DNA of 64,000 nucleotides, taken from NCBI GenBank assembly GCA_965248975.1, contig CBDFKU010000016.1, forward strand, positions 124,001 through 188,000, written 5' to 3'. The position numbers and the translations under genes were made by a program. This stretch comes from CBDFKU01 sp965248975. Its GTDB lineage: Bacteria; Chloroflexota; Dehalococcoidia; Lucifugimonadales; JAGWBF01. This document shows positions 52,556-61,023 of the stretch, piece by piece. Position 1 is the first letter of the stretch. The number at the start of each line of letters is the position of its first letter. The notes under the pieces are model-generated. The model was not told where the DNA came from. It ran no database searches and saw nothing but the letters and a program-made list of their open reading frames with translations.

Positions 52556-53308
52556 CTACTCGATGATCCTGGGCATGGTCGGCGGGTCGGGGTTCACCTT
52601 GACGGTGATGTCGCCGATGCCATCGTGGCTCAGCAGCAGGCGGATGGTGTCGGCCCCTCCCAGGTACTGCACATGGTCCCGGGCGCCCACCTGGAAGGGC
52701 CTGTCGTGGCCGGGATAGAAGGTTCGGGTGGTATCCAGCAGCTTTTGGACGCTCTCTGTGGCCTCGGTCTCGTCCCAGAAAATGATCATCGGCTTGTGGG
52801 TGATCACGGAGTTGGCCCAGGGCAGGGCGTCGCCGGAGATGGCCGTAAGCCCTTCGGGAGTCTCCACCAGTACGCTGATGTGTCCCCGGGTGTGACCCGG
52901 CGTATCCAGGACCCGGATGCCGGATTCGATCTCCGCCCCTTCCACGATCTCCTCAACTTCCTTGCCGTCCAGCGAAGCGCGGAAGTTACGCGCGGTGCCC
53001 AGGTCGCTCCTCTTGGGGGAGATGGCGTACTCAAGCTCCCGGGGGTGCATCAGGATCTTGGCGTTGGGGAACAGGTCGATGTTCTGGCAGTGATCCCAGT
53101 GGGCGTGGGTGAGAATTATCGCGTCGATGTCCTCCTCACGGACACCGGCCTGGGCCAGCGACTCTCGCAGGAGGTTGGCCCGGCCCTTGTGCCCCACATC
53201 TACCAGGATGTTTCGCTGGCCACGGATCAGGGCGACGCTGGAGAAGCCCAGGTTCCCCTGGTCCGTGTTCACGTGGAAACCCGTAATGAGGTGCTGAATC
53301 TCGGGCAT
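52556..53308 (-). CDS. Metallo-beta-lactamase-fold hydrolase
   Basis: 250 residues. HAHWDHC (HxHxDH motif, about 74-80), GHTRGH (His of site 1), GDA (bridging Asp) and a final GHD are all present, so a two-metal site is expected. Closest in appearance to AHL-lactonase or quinolone-degradation type hydrolases; substrate not predictable. Followed 35 nt upstream by a flavin monooxygenase gene on the same strand. Confidence 0.9.
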   Translation of the reverse strand: MPEIQHLITGFHVNTDQGNLGFSSVALIRGQRNILVDVGHKGRANLLRESLAQAGVREEDIDAIILTHAHWDHCQNIDLFPNAKILMHPRELEYAISPKRSDLGTARNFRASLDGKEVEEIVEGAEIESGIRVLDTPGHTRGHISVLVETPEGLTAISGDALPWANSVITHKPMIIFWDETEATESVQKLLDTTRTFYPGHDRPFQVGARDHVQYLGGADTIRLLLSHDGIGDITVKVNPDPPTMPRIIE

Positions 53309-53343
53309 GTCTCACTCCTTCGGTTGACAAAGGCCGCGGCAGG

Positions 53344-54207
53344 CTAGCCTACCGCCTCCTTGACCCGACGAATGGCCTCGATGTGCTGCTGCGGGCCACT
53401 GAGCCCGGCTCCCATTGTGTTAAGCGAGATGTGGGTCGCCCCCAGGCTCTCCCACGCCTCGACGTCCCGAAGCCAGGACCCGGGCGTGCCGTCGGCGAAC
53501 TGCATCCGCCCCTCGACGCCAATGGAGGACGGGTCACGCCCCGCCTCACGGGCGTACTCCCGCATACGCTCCAGCATCTCCCGGCCCCCTTCATCGGGGC
53601 CGAACTGGGGGAACCAGCCGTCGGCGATGCGGCCGACCCTGCGTACTACGGCTTCCGCGCCGCCGCCGAGCCAGATGGGTATGGGGCGTTGTACGGGCAG
53701 CGGGTTGATTCCGGCGTGGGGTACCCGGTGCCACCGGCCCGTGAAGTCGATGACGTCCTGGGTCCACAGCTCCCTCAGCAGCTGTATCTGCTCCTCGCTG
53801 CGCCGGCCCCTGTTGTGGAAGTCCTCTCCAAGGGCCTCGTACTCCACCTGGTTCCACCCAGTCCCGATGCCCAGACGAAGGCGGCCTCCGCAGAGCACGT
53901 CCACCTCAGCCGCCTGCTTGGCCACCAGCGCCGTCTGCCGCTGGCCCAGGATAATGACGTTGGTCACCAGCTCCACTCGCCTGGTAGTGGCGGCCAGATA
54001 GCCGAACAGCACGAAGGGCTCATGGAACATGTGGTCGGAAGTGTAAGGGCGGTCCCAGGGCTGATGGAACCGGGTATCTACTCCCAGGACATGGTCATAG
54101 ATCAGCAGGTGATCGTACCCTAGGTCCTCCACCGCCTGGGCGTAGTCCCGAACTCCCGCGGGATCGGCGCCGATCTCGGTCTGGGGGAAGATAGCACCAA
54201 TTCGCAT
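53344..54207 (-). CDS. LLM-class F420/FMN-dependent oxidoreductase
   Basis: 287 residues from ATG 54207, which has AAGGAGG. TIM-barrel: MRIGAIFPQTEIGADPAGVRDYAQAVEDLGYDHLLIYDHVLG, LVTNVIILGQRQTALVAKQAAEVDVLCGGRLRLGIGTGWN and PIPIWLGGGAEAVVRRVGRIADGWFP, the pattern of probable F420-dependent oxidoreductases. It forms a two-gene unit with the metallo-hydrolase. An extended -10 (TGCTATAAT, minus strand, 54284-54276) lies upstream. Confidence 0.9.
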   Translation of the reverse strand: MRIGAIFPQTEIGADPAGVRDYAQAVEDLGYDHLLIYDHVLGVDTRFHQPWDRPYTSDHMFHEPFVLFGYLAATTRRVELVTNVIILGQRQTALVAKQAAEVDVLCGGRLRLGIGTGWNQVEYEALGEDFHNRGRRSEEQIQLLRELWTQDVIDFTGRWHRVPHAGINPLPVQRPIPIWLGGGAEAVVRRVGRIADGWFPQFGPDEGGREMLERMREYAREAGRDPSSIGVEGRMQFADGTPGSWLRDVEAWESLGATHISLNTMGAGLSGPQQHIEAIRRVKEAVG

Positions 54208-54275
54208 GGGTCCTCCTTCGTGGGTGCGCGCACCGGATGCTCGGATGAGGGTATCTGGACCGGGCCGCACGGGAG

Positions 54276-54284
54276 ATTATAGCA
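54276..54284 (-). promoter_or_regulatory. Extended -10 promoter for the monooxygenase/MBL pair
   Basis: Minus strand TGC followed by TATAAT (54281-54276), no good -35; just past the stop of the thioesterase gene (54299). Confidence 0.4.
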
Positions 54285-54298
54285 CGGCCTGATTGGGT

Positions 54299-54790
54299 CT
54301 ATACGGTGGGATCGGAGGCCGCGGCGGCCAACTCGGGGAAACCGTCCAGAGGCAGCACCTCGCCCGTGTCCTCGTAGTGCTGTACCAGCCTACGCAGGTC
54401 CGGCAGGACGGGCTTGGTGGCGGACGTAGCGGTATCGTATCCGACGTAGACGGTCTGGCCGCTAGCAACCAGCTCGTTTTCTCCGCGCAGATAAATCTCC
54501 GTATCCACGATTATGCTGGTCGTGCCGACATGGGAGACCCGCGCGTATACGTCCAGCAAGTCCTCGATCCTCGCGGGAGCCTTGAACTCCAACGTCACCT
54601 TTGCCGCCACAGTGTCGAAGTGGCCCAGCTCCCGTAGCTTGTAGATGCTGAATCCCAGGTTGCGGTAGTACTCGGCCTGGGCGACCTCCAGGTAGTTCAT
54701 GTACGACCCGTTGTACACGATGCCCTGGGCGTCGCCCTCCATCCAACGCACCCTGAGGCAAGTGTGGAATCGGAAGTCCTGCTTGGCCAT
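54299..54790 (-). CDS. Acyl-CoA thioesterase, 4HBT hot-dog family
   Basis: 163 residues. RVRWMEGDAQGIVYNGSYMNYLEVAQAEYYRNLGF carries the 4HBT active-site region (D-x-x-G-x-V-Y/H), followed by AAKVTLEFKAPARIEDLLDVYARVSHVGTTSIIVDTEIY. Hydrolyses an acyl-CoA thioester. No functional partner is nearby. Confidence 0.9.
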   Translation of the reverse strand: MAKQDFRFHTCLRVRWMEGDAQGIVYNGSYMNYLEVAQAEYYRNLGFSIYKLRELGHFDTVAAKVTLEFKAPARIEDLLDVYARVSHVGTTSIIVDTEIYLRGENELVASGQTVYVGYDTATSATKPVLPDLRRLVQHYEDTGEVLPLDGFPELAAAASDPTV

Positions 54791-54890
54791 CGGCTTCTCC
54801 GGTCCCAGGCTGTTGCGAGCCCCAGCATATACCCTCGAGTGACCCGGGACAACCTTCCGATTCTCCCGTGCCCAATGCGGTTTTTCATGC

Positions 54891-54919
54891 TTGCCGCCTC
54901 CCCATGGGATTGCTATAAT
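54891..54919 (+). promoter_or_regulatory. Promoter of the tRNA-Ile gene
   Basis: TTGCCG (54891-54896), 17-nt spacer, perfect TATAAT (54914-54919), placing the start a few bases before the tRNA. Confidence 0.65.
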
Positions 54920-54933
54920 CCCTGTAGAACACT

Positions 54934-55010
54934 GGGCCCGTAGCTCAGGTGGTTAGAGCGCGGTCCTGATAAGACCGAGGTCGATAGTTCGAGTCTATCC
55001 GGGCCCACCA
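54934..55010 (+). tRNA. tRNA-Ile (GAT anticodon)
   Basis: 77 nt with CCA encoded. Acceptor GGGCCCG/CGGGCCC, D-arm GCTC/GAGC, anticodon arm CGGTC-CTGATAA-GACCG with anticodon GAT (54968-54970), T-arm GATAG-TTCGAGT-CTATC. No mismatch in any stem. It borders the lower-GC patch that follows. Confidence 0.97.
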
Positions 55011-55142
55011 ACTTTCTTTTCAGATAAGAAATCCTCCTCAGACGCTTTGGGTAGTGATGTGTTAGTTGCTTGGGGAGTTACACAAAAAAGCCGATCAGAC
55101 CCCAATATGTGACAGGACGTTGCCGGTAGGAGGTATCGTGGC

Positions 55143-56426
55143 ATGAAACTTAAGCTGCGGCGTCATGCCAAACGCCAGTCTCAAGAGGATTCAAACACAA
55201 ACGGCCGTGTCACGGCCGCCGAAATGTACCAAGTGCAAGATTCGTACGTTCGGTTCAATCAGAGAAACCATATGGGCTCTCAGATGATTTGGGATGCGAC
55301 GGCCGAGGATGAACGGGCCAAGCTAAAGGTCAAGCAGCGAAAGCTTATGGAGAATGGACGCCCCGGCTTCGAGGCTACTGCGTGGGCCTTGGACTCCGCA
55401 GCAGAGTCCTTTCTATCTCATATGGACTTCTCAAAGAATCAGGCGGATAAGGGAGCTACCGCATGGCAGACCAAGTTGGAGCCCATGCCGGCGGGTCGAC
55501 CGAAAACTTCCGCTAAAGAGGCCTCCCAGATTGTGCGCAAGGCCGCTCATCTGTTCGGAGCGGACCAGGTTGGCTTTGCCGAGCTGGACCGTCGCTGGGT
55601 GTATTCCCATTACTTCGATTCGGAGACGAAGAAGGACTACCCTATCAAGTTCTCCGATGATCTCGGTTACCAAGAGTACGACCAGCCCATTCGCCTTGCA
55701 GATGGGACTCGGGTCATCCCGAAGGAGATGCGATACGTGGTGGTGTTGCTCCACGAGTGGGGTAAGGATGTGGAGGGCACGGAGTTTGCACCGACCCTTC
55801 TTACCGAGGGACTCAGTACACTGGCTTACGCCCGACTGGCACCGACCCTGTGGATGCTGGCTGAGTTCATCCGAGGGCTGGGGTACCATGCCATCCCCGC
55901 GGGTAATGACACGGCCCTGAGCATCCCTCTAGCTGTCGATGCGGGCCTTGGACAGCTAGGGAGGCATGGCCTTTTAATCAACCCTAAGGTGGGGGCACGC
56001 TGCCGTATTTCCAAGATTATCACCGACCTTCCGTTGGAGCCCGCAGGCGCCGTGGACTCCGGCATCACCGAGTTCTGCAACGCGTGTCTGAAATGTGTCC
56101 CGAAGTGCGGTACGGGAGCCATCACAAAGGGCACGAGAAGTTTCGAGCCTCTGGACGAGAGCAATGCGACGGGAGTGCTCTCGTGGAAGGTAGATGCGAA
56201 GAAGTGCATGACCTTCCAGAACCGTGTGGGGAGCACCTGTAGCACGTGCGTCCGCAGGTGCTCATGGACCAAGCCGCCGCGCAGAATATATGCCGTACCC
56301 CGCTTCTTCATCAGGAATTTCCGGTGGAGATGGTTGAACAAATCCTGGGTGTGGCTCGACGATATGTTGGGATATGGGAAGTTCGATAAGCGGGCTGATG
56401 ACTTCTGGGTGGCGAGTGGGCGCTGA
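55143..56426 (+). CDS. Reductive-dehalogenase-family iron-sulfur corrinoid protein without Tat signal
   Basis: 427 residues. The corrinoid domain is recognisable from GLGQLGRHGLLINPKVGARCRISKIITDLPL (about 268-297). Two 4Fe-4S motifs follow: C312-x2-C315-x2-C318-x3-C322 and C355-x10-C366-x2-C369-x3-C373, the latter with CSW where CPW is usual. The N-terminus (KLKLRRHAKRQSQED) has no twin-arginine signal and no hydrophobic segment, so it should be cytoplasmic; no rdhB-type anchor gene follows. There is no C-terminal reductase domain as in NpRdhA-like enzymes. AGGAGG precedes ATG 55143. Lower GC than its surroundings. Confidence 0.85.
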   Translation: MKLKLRRHAKRQSQEDSNTNGRVTAAEMYQVQDSYVRFNQRNHMGSQMIWDATAEDERAKLKVKQRKLMENGRPGFEATAWALDSAAESFLSHMDFSKNQADKGATAWQTKLEPMPAGRPKTSAKEASQIVRKAAHLFGADQVGFAELDRRWVYSHYFDSETKKDYPIKFSDDLGYQEYDQPIRLADGTRVIPKEMRYVVVLLHEWGKDVEGTEFAPTLLTEGLSTLAYARLAPTLWMLAEFIRGLGYHAIPAGNDTALSIPLAVDAGLGQLGRHGLLINPKVGARCRISKIITDLPLEPAGAVDSGITEFCNACLKCVPKCGTGAITKGTRSFEPLDESNATGVLSWKVDAKKCMTFQNRVGSTCSTCVRRCSWTKPPRRIYAVPRFFIRNFRWRWLNKSWVWLDDMLGYGKFDKRADDFWVASGR

Positions 56427-56584
56427 CGGATCATATACCAGGGAGAGCCTCAGAGGCGATCCACCCCTGTCCCTATCTAAGCGATGTGGATCGCTGAAAG
56501 GTCCACACGCAGCTTCGTAGAAATCATGGGCCTCCGGTCAATTGGCGAAGCGATCAAAGTCACGGTCGGGCCCAAACGGATGGT

Positions 56585-56755
56585 ATGCGGAAATATCTGC
56601 CGACGTGGAAGAAGGCGACGGCAAAGGACATGCGGGCGAGGCGCGCCTTATTGAAGGCCGTCGCCGGGGTCATCGAAGGAGATTTAGGGCATAGAGACGA
56701 AGGGCTGTCGGTAGTCTATCGAGATGCTTTTTACTTCAACGAGGGCCCGCCGTGA
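56585..56755 (+). CDS. Small uncharacterised ORF in the post-tRNA patch
   Basis: 56 codons from ATG 56585: a Lys/Arg-rich start (MRKYLPTWKKATAKDMRARRALLKA) then GVIEGDLGHRDEGLSVVYRDAFYF. Its TGA overlaps a GTG that opens the next small frame (GTGA), which resembles translational coupling. No family recognised; could equally be a remnant. Confidence 0.25.
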   Translation: MRKYLPTWKKATAKDMRARRALLKAVAGVIEGDLGHRDEGLSVVYRDAFYFNEGPP

Positions 56756-56904
56756 TTGGGTACTATGCCTTCGATCTCTACACACAGGCTCTATTTCGGG
56801 CCCTGGGGCTGCCTCGCCGTCCCATCGAGCCTTCTGACTTCACCCTGGACACACCAGAACCCTTCATCTGTCCACCGGCCTGGCAGTCTACTCTACCGAC
56901 CTAG
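56752..56904 (+). CDS. Small uncharacterised ORF coupled to the previous one
   Basis: About 50 codons from GTG 56752 (IGYYAFDLYTQALFRALGLPRRPIEPSDFTLDTPE) to TAG near 56904. Overlaps the previous frame by 4 nt. The sequence composition is protein-like but no family is recognised; it may be part of a broken larger gene, since further protein-like fragments follow in other frames. Confidence 0.22.
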   Translation: MIGYYAFDLYTQALFRALGLPRRPIEPSDFTLDTPEPFICPPAWQSTLPT

Positions 56905-56970
56905 TACAACGCCAAGGGGCCGTGGAATACGCCGTCCAGGCCGAGGAGCATCTGTCGTCCCTAACCGAGG

Positions 56971-57408
56971 CTAAAACAGCCGCAATTGCCTACCGTTGGG
57001 CGGAGAAGCGGACAGCCCGGCTGAAGGATCATTTACTGAGGCTGTCACAGGGGTTGCCCAAGGACAGCACGTGTGATGGTTGCGACCTCTTGATGGATCG
57101 TTAGCTCGACGAGCTGGCACGGTGCCGGCTCTCGGATTTTCGTTGTTACCTGGGAGATGATCAAGGAGCCGTTTCAGCTCGTACTCTACCGCTGCCTTCC
57201 CGAACAGGGTACCGGGAGGATGTTCCAGCGTGTCTCTTACCAACGCCGCCAGGGAGAGCGCAACGCTCTCTAAAACGCTACTGCGGGACCCAAGATCCTT
57301 AACTTGTTCCGACGAGCTACCCACATTTGTGATTTCATCCTCGAGCTCACGCATACGAACTTGAGCGGCCTCAAGGTGGGGACCAAGAGAGCCCAGCTCT
57401 TCGATCAA
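56971..57408 (-). CDS. Uncharacterised ORF, predicted helical N-terminal part
   Basis: 145 codons on the minus strand. The first ~90 residues look protein-like and helical (IEELGSLGPHLEAAQVRMRELEDEI, SVALSLAALVRDTLEHPPG), the rest (PRAGTVPARRANDPSRG) does not. It overlaps the 5' end of an IS110 remnant. Possibly the N-terminal part of a truncated gene; weak support. Confidence 0.25.
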   Translation of the reverse strand: MIEELGSLGPHLEAAQVRMRELEDEITNVGSSSEQVKDLGSRSSVLESVALSLAALVRDTLEHPPGTLFGKAAVEYELKRLLDHLPGNNENPRAGTVPARRANDPSRGRNHHTCCPWATPVTASVNDPSAGLSASPPNGRQLRLF

Positions 57409-57890
57409 GTCCTCAACCGGTTCCGCATACAGCTGGCCGGACTAAATGCCCGGAGGCTTGTGGACCACTGCCGTAGCTTTCGCCCGGGTAGATTGGCGAC
57501 GCCGACAGCTGCGGCCAAGCATGCACTTCGGTTACTTGCCCGTCGTCACAGTCATCTCACCTCCGAGATCGAAGGTGTGGACAAGGAGTTGGTCCGGCTC
57601 ACCGCGGAGACTGCGCCGGCACTGGTTGACACCTTCGGAGTCGGAGCGGACACTGCGGCCACGCTTCTGGTTACGGCCGGCAGTAATCCGCAGCGACTGA
57701 GGTCGGAGCCCGCCTTCGCCGCCCTGTCCGGAGTAAACCCATCCCTGCCTCTTCAGGTAAGACCAACCGCCACCGACTCAACCGCGGGGGCAATCGCCAG
57801 GCCAACGCCACCCTCTATCGCACTACGCCGGTCCCATTATGGGTCATACCCGAGCCGAGGAGGCCCGGGTAAGATTATCGCAGTCCCATT
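57304..57890 (+). pseudogene. IS110-family transposase remnant
   Basis: Carries the C-terminal transposase_20 block of IS110 (VDTFGVGADTAATLLVTAGSNPQRLRSEPAFAALSGVNP) preceded by LARRHSHLTSEIEGVDKEL. A frameshift near 57745 moves the expected continuation (ASSGKTNRHRLNRGGNRQANATLYR) into another frame. The N-terminal DEDD catalytic part is missing, so this is a dead fragment. Confidence 0.8.
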
Positions 57891-58568
57891 ATCGCTGGTT
57901 GCTAACACATACTGACCCTTCCCCAGCTCTGTCTCCATCCAGTGGCGGTGCCTTCGAAGTAAGGCAGCGGTCGGCCCGATCCACAGTGCACGTCCAGAAT
58001 GTACGTCTTTGGTGCAGACCCCATAGCCGGTCAGGGATGGCATACCTTCCTTGAAGCCCGGTACACTCGATATGGTTCTGGAATCCTTCCATTTTTGTAG
58101 CGTACCCTTGAAAGGATATGCGCTGACCCAAGGGGCAAAGGTAGCTGTCCGTGGCTGTGTCATAGACGAAGCGGTCCTTGAAGTAGGGGCCTCCAAGGTC
58201 GGCATGGTAACGCTCACGTATCACGAGGGTGTCACCGCGAAGCTCACCTTCCAGCAGGCTTCTTGCTGTATGGTATCCCCCGTCCGCCAGCATGACAGGG
58301 ACCCGCGTCTCGGTTGTCTCCTCAGCCTGCTCCAGCATGGGAATTAGTTGGCCAGAGTCGGCGGCAGAATCAGTCACATCCGCTGCGGTGAGAAGCATCC
58401 CGCCTCCCTAACCCCGTCCGGACTCAGAGGTGAGACCACCGTTTGGGCGTTGTAGGCCCGCAGAATCCCCTGGCTTCCCTTCAATAGGTGAGCGTCTCCG
58501 TCCGTCAGATCTACACGTCTGAGTCGGTGGTCTTCGTCGAGGCGTTGCATAGCGGTGTAAACCTCCAT
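57889..58568 (-). pseudogene. IS1182/IS5-like DDE transposase remnant
   Basis: Two minus-strand frames form one broken transposase: 58568-58374 with DLTDGDAHLLKGSQGILRAYNAQTVV, and 58398-57889 with TAADVTDSAADSGQLIPMLEQAEETT, VPVMLADGGYHTARSLLEGE (second Asp region), YLCPLGQRISFQGY and so on. The joint near 58390 is a frameshift, and the N-terminal domain and the end of the gene are missing. It abuts the IS110 remnant. Confidence 0.78.
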
Positions 58569-58947
58569 TCCCCAGATGAATTTGAACCGCAGTGTTGAGA
58601 AAAGACGATATCTGGCGCTGACCCACCGTGTATAGGGGCATAGAAGTGCAATAGATGGTATAATCGTAGCAGCAAGAAAGCTTTAGCATGAGAGTCGTAA
58701 CCCCTCTGGAGGCACCTGATGGGTGAAAGCACCGACTTTTCCCTGAAAGTGCGATTTCATCGGCGGGTATAGTTGGAGTTCCGAGACACCATCATCACAT
58801 CTGACGCTGGTTGCTTGCAGCCAAGGTGTGAGCATCGATCCCGAAAGCTCCAACGGCGTGTACTTCCAGCTTGCAGAGGGATAGGGCACGGGCCACTTTG
58901 GGCGTCGTGAGGCTGGCCCACGAGGAGTCGTCGATGGAGGTGAGATA

Positions 58948-59916
58948 ATGGCAGCGAAGAAGCTAGGCCTCATGGTCCGGGGCCCCAGTTCGTCGTCCCT
59001 CGGGCACGGAGCCGATGTCCTGGCAGGTGTAGAAGAGGCGGAGGATCTGGGTTTCGATGCCGCGTGGCTCACGACCAGCGGCGCCGGCCTCGACGCCCTG
59101 ACCCTTTTCGGCGCCGCCGCCGCGAGGACGGAGCGGATCCTGATGGGTACCGCGATCGTGACCAGCTTCCCTCGCCATCCCGTGGTTATGGTGCAGCAGG
59201 TGCAGGTGCTGGCCCACCTAGCCCCAGGACGCTTCCGGCTGGGCATAGGCACCGGCCACCGGGCCGCCGAGACCCAGACCTTCGGCGTGAATTTTCATAA
59301 GCCCCTGTCGCACCTGAGGGAGTACCTGCGGCTGATCAAGGCGCTGCTCCAGGGTGGCTCTGTAGACTTCCAGGGCAGCTTCTACAAGTCCCAGGAAACT
59401 ATCATATCTCCCGTGGACGTGCCGGTAATGGCATCGGCACTGCAACCGAAGTCTTTCGAGCTTTGCGGGGCCGAGGCGGACGGCGCGATAAGCTGGGTGT
59501 GCCCCGGTGTCTACCTGCGGGACGTGGCCCTGCCGGCCATGGAGATGGGAGCGGAGGCGGCCGGCCGACCGGTGCCACCCCTGATAGACGGGCTGCCCGT
59601 GTGCGTCCACGACGACATGGAGGAAGCGCGGGCCGCGATAAGTGGGGTCGGCAATGTGAGATTGACGTTCTACCAGCGAATGTTTGCCGCGGCGGGATAT
59701 CCCGAGGCTTCCAATGGGACCTGGAGCGCCGCCATGATAGACGCCGTCGCTATCATCGGAAACGAGTCCAGGGTGCGGGAAAAGCTGGAGGAGCGTTTCT
59801 CCTTGGGGGGCACGGAGATCCTGGCGACGGCGGTCCCTGCGGGCCGGGACCATGCGGCTTCTGTGGAACGGACCACCCGTACCCTGGCCGAGTACTCTCG
59901 GGCCATGCGGGCCTGA
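58948..59916 (+). CDS. LLM-class flavin-dependent oxidoreductase, tandem copy A
   Basis: 322 residues. TIM-barrel of the luciferase-like family: LDALTLFGAAAARTERILMGTAIVTSFPRHPVVMVQQVQVLAHLAPGRFRLGIGTGHR, then PVMASALQPKSFELCGAEADGAISWVCP. GAGGTGAGA lies upstream of ATG 58948. About 60 percent similar by eye to the next gene. Likely reduces or oxidises an organic substrate with F420 or FMN. Confidence 0.9.
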   Translation: MAAKKLGLMVRGPSSSSLGHGADVLAGVEEAEDLGFDAAWLTTSGAGLDALTLFGAAAARTERILMGTAIVTSFPRHPVVMVQQVQVLAHLAPGRFRLGIGTGHRAAETQTFGVNFHKPLSHLREYLRLIKALLQGGSVDFQGSFYKSQETIISPVDVPVMASALQPKSFELCGAEADGAISWVCPGVYLRDVALPAMEMGAEAAGRPVPPLIDGLPVCVHDDMEEARAAISGVGNVRLTFYQRMFAAAGYPEASNGTWSAAMIDAVAIIGNESRVREKLEERFSLGGTEILATAVPAGRDHAASVERTTRTLAEYSRAMRA

Positions 59917-59941
59917 TGGTTGCCATGCGGGCCTGATGGTT
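59902..59941 (+). repeat. 20-bp perfect tandem duplication at the junction of two paralogous genes
   Basis: GCCATGCGGGCCTGATGGTT occurs twice in direct succession (59902-59921, 59922-59941), spanning the stop of copy A and the start of copy B. Without it the junction would be a TGATG stop-start overlap. Confidence 0.9.
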
Positions 59942-60928
59942 GAAGGTAAAGGTTTGAGCGAGAAAATGGTAGGCTTGATAGCCGGAACTACCTATGGGTC
60001 CGCCCGTGGCAACGCCGCCGACATCCTGTCAGAAATAGAGAGGGCGGAGGAGCTGGGCATCCCGGCAGTTTGGATGGTCACCAGCGGGGCCGGGATCGAC
60101 GCCCTGACCGTCTTCGCCGCCGCCGCAGCGCGCACCAACCGCATCATGATGGGGACCTTCATCGTGACGTGCTTCCCCCGTCATCCCGTGGTGATGGCCC
60201 AGCAAGTCCAGGTAATTGCACATCTGGCCCCCGGCAGATTCCGGCTCGGTGTCGGCCCCGGCCACAAGGCGGGCGAGGAGCGTACCTTTGGGGTGGACTT
60301 TCGGGCTCCGCTGGGACACCTGCAGGAGTGCCTCCGCATCGTCAAACCGCTGCTTCACAACGGGTCAGTGGATTTCCAGGGGAAATACTACAGCTCCAAT
60401 TCAAGCATCATCTCACCTGTGGACGTGCCTGTCATGATCTCGGCCCTCCAACCCAAGTCCTTTGAGCTCGCCGGCGAGGAGTCCGACGGTGGCCTGAGCT
60501 GGGTGTGCCCCGAGGCCTACCTGAGAGACGTGGCATTGCCGGCCATGAGAGCCGGCGCCGAGAGGGCCGGGCGACCGGTGCCTCCACTGATAGCGGGGGT
60601 TCCGATGTGTGTGCACGACGACCTTCACGAAGCACGAGAGGCCGTCAGGAGGGAGGCGCCGGGCTATCCCCGGGCGGTATTCTATCAGAAGATGTTCGCG
60701 GCCGCCGGATACCCGGAGGCCTTCAACGCGACGTGGACCGACGGCATGATCGACACCGCTGCGATAGTCGGCAACGAGTCGCAGGTGACCGAGCAGCTGG
60801 AGCGTCGATTCACTTCGGGGACCACAGAGGTTCTGGCTTCGATCATACCCGCTGGGAGCGACCGGAATGGCTCGACAGACCGGGCAATGAGACTGTTGGC
60901 CGAGTTCGCCAAGACCGTGCGGGCATGA
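59936..60928 (+). CDS. LLM-class flavin-dependent oxidoreductase, tandem copy B
   Basis: 330 residues from ATG 59936 (a second ATG at residue 11 opens MVGLIAGTTYGSARGNAADIL). Same architecture as copy A: IDALTVFAAAAARTNRIMMGTFIVTCFPRHPVVMAQQVQVIAHLAPGRFRLGVGPGH and PVMISALQPKSFELAGEESDGGLSWVCPEAYLRDVALPAM. Tandem duplication followed by divergence suggests related substrates. A terminator follows at 60998. Confidence 0.9.
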   Translation: MVEGKGLSEKMVGLIAGTTYGSARGNAADILSEIERAEELGIPAVWMVTSGAGIDALTVFAAAAARTNRIMMGTFIVTCFPRHPVVMAQQVQVIAHLAPGRFRLGVGPGHKAGEERTFGVDFRAPLGHLQECLRIVKPLLHNGSVDFQGKYYSSNSSIISPVDVPVMISALQPKSFELAGEESDGGLSWVCPEAYLRDVALPAMRAGAERAGRPVPPLIAGVPMCVHDDLHEAREAVRREAPGYPRAVFYQKMFAAAGYPEAFNATWTDGMIDTAAIVGNESQVTEQLERRFTSGTTEVLASIIPAGSDRNGSTDRAMRLLAEFAKTVRA

Positions 60929-60997
60929 CCGCGTGTGGTTGGGAGAGTATCGAACGCCGTGAGCATCTGTCCTTGTCTCGGACTCATGCGCTTATCT

Positions 60998-61023
60998 AGG
61001 CTACTTCTGCAGTGGCCTTTTTT
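60998..61023 (+). terminator. Rho-independent terminator after the tandem oxidoreductases
   Basis: 8-bp stem AGGCTACT/AGTGGCCT with one G-U pair, loop TCTGC, then six T residues (61018-61023), 70 nt after the stop of copy B. Confidence 0.8.

Noticed and set aside
55011..58740. Integrase-type attachment site duplicating the 3' end of tRNA-Ile
   Set aside because: No second copy of the T-arm/acceptor sequence was found downstream and no integrase gene is present.
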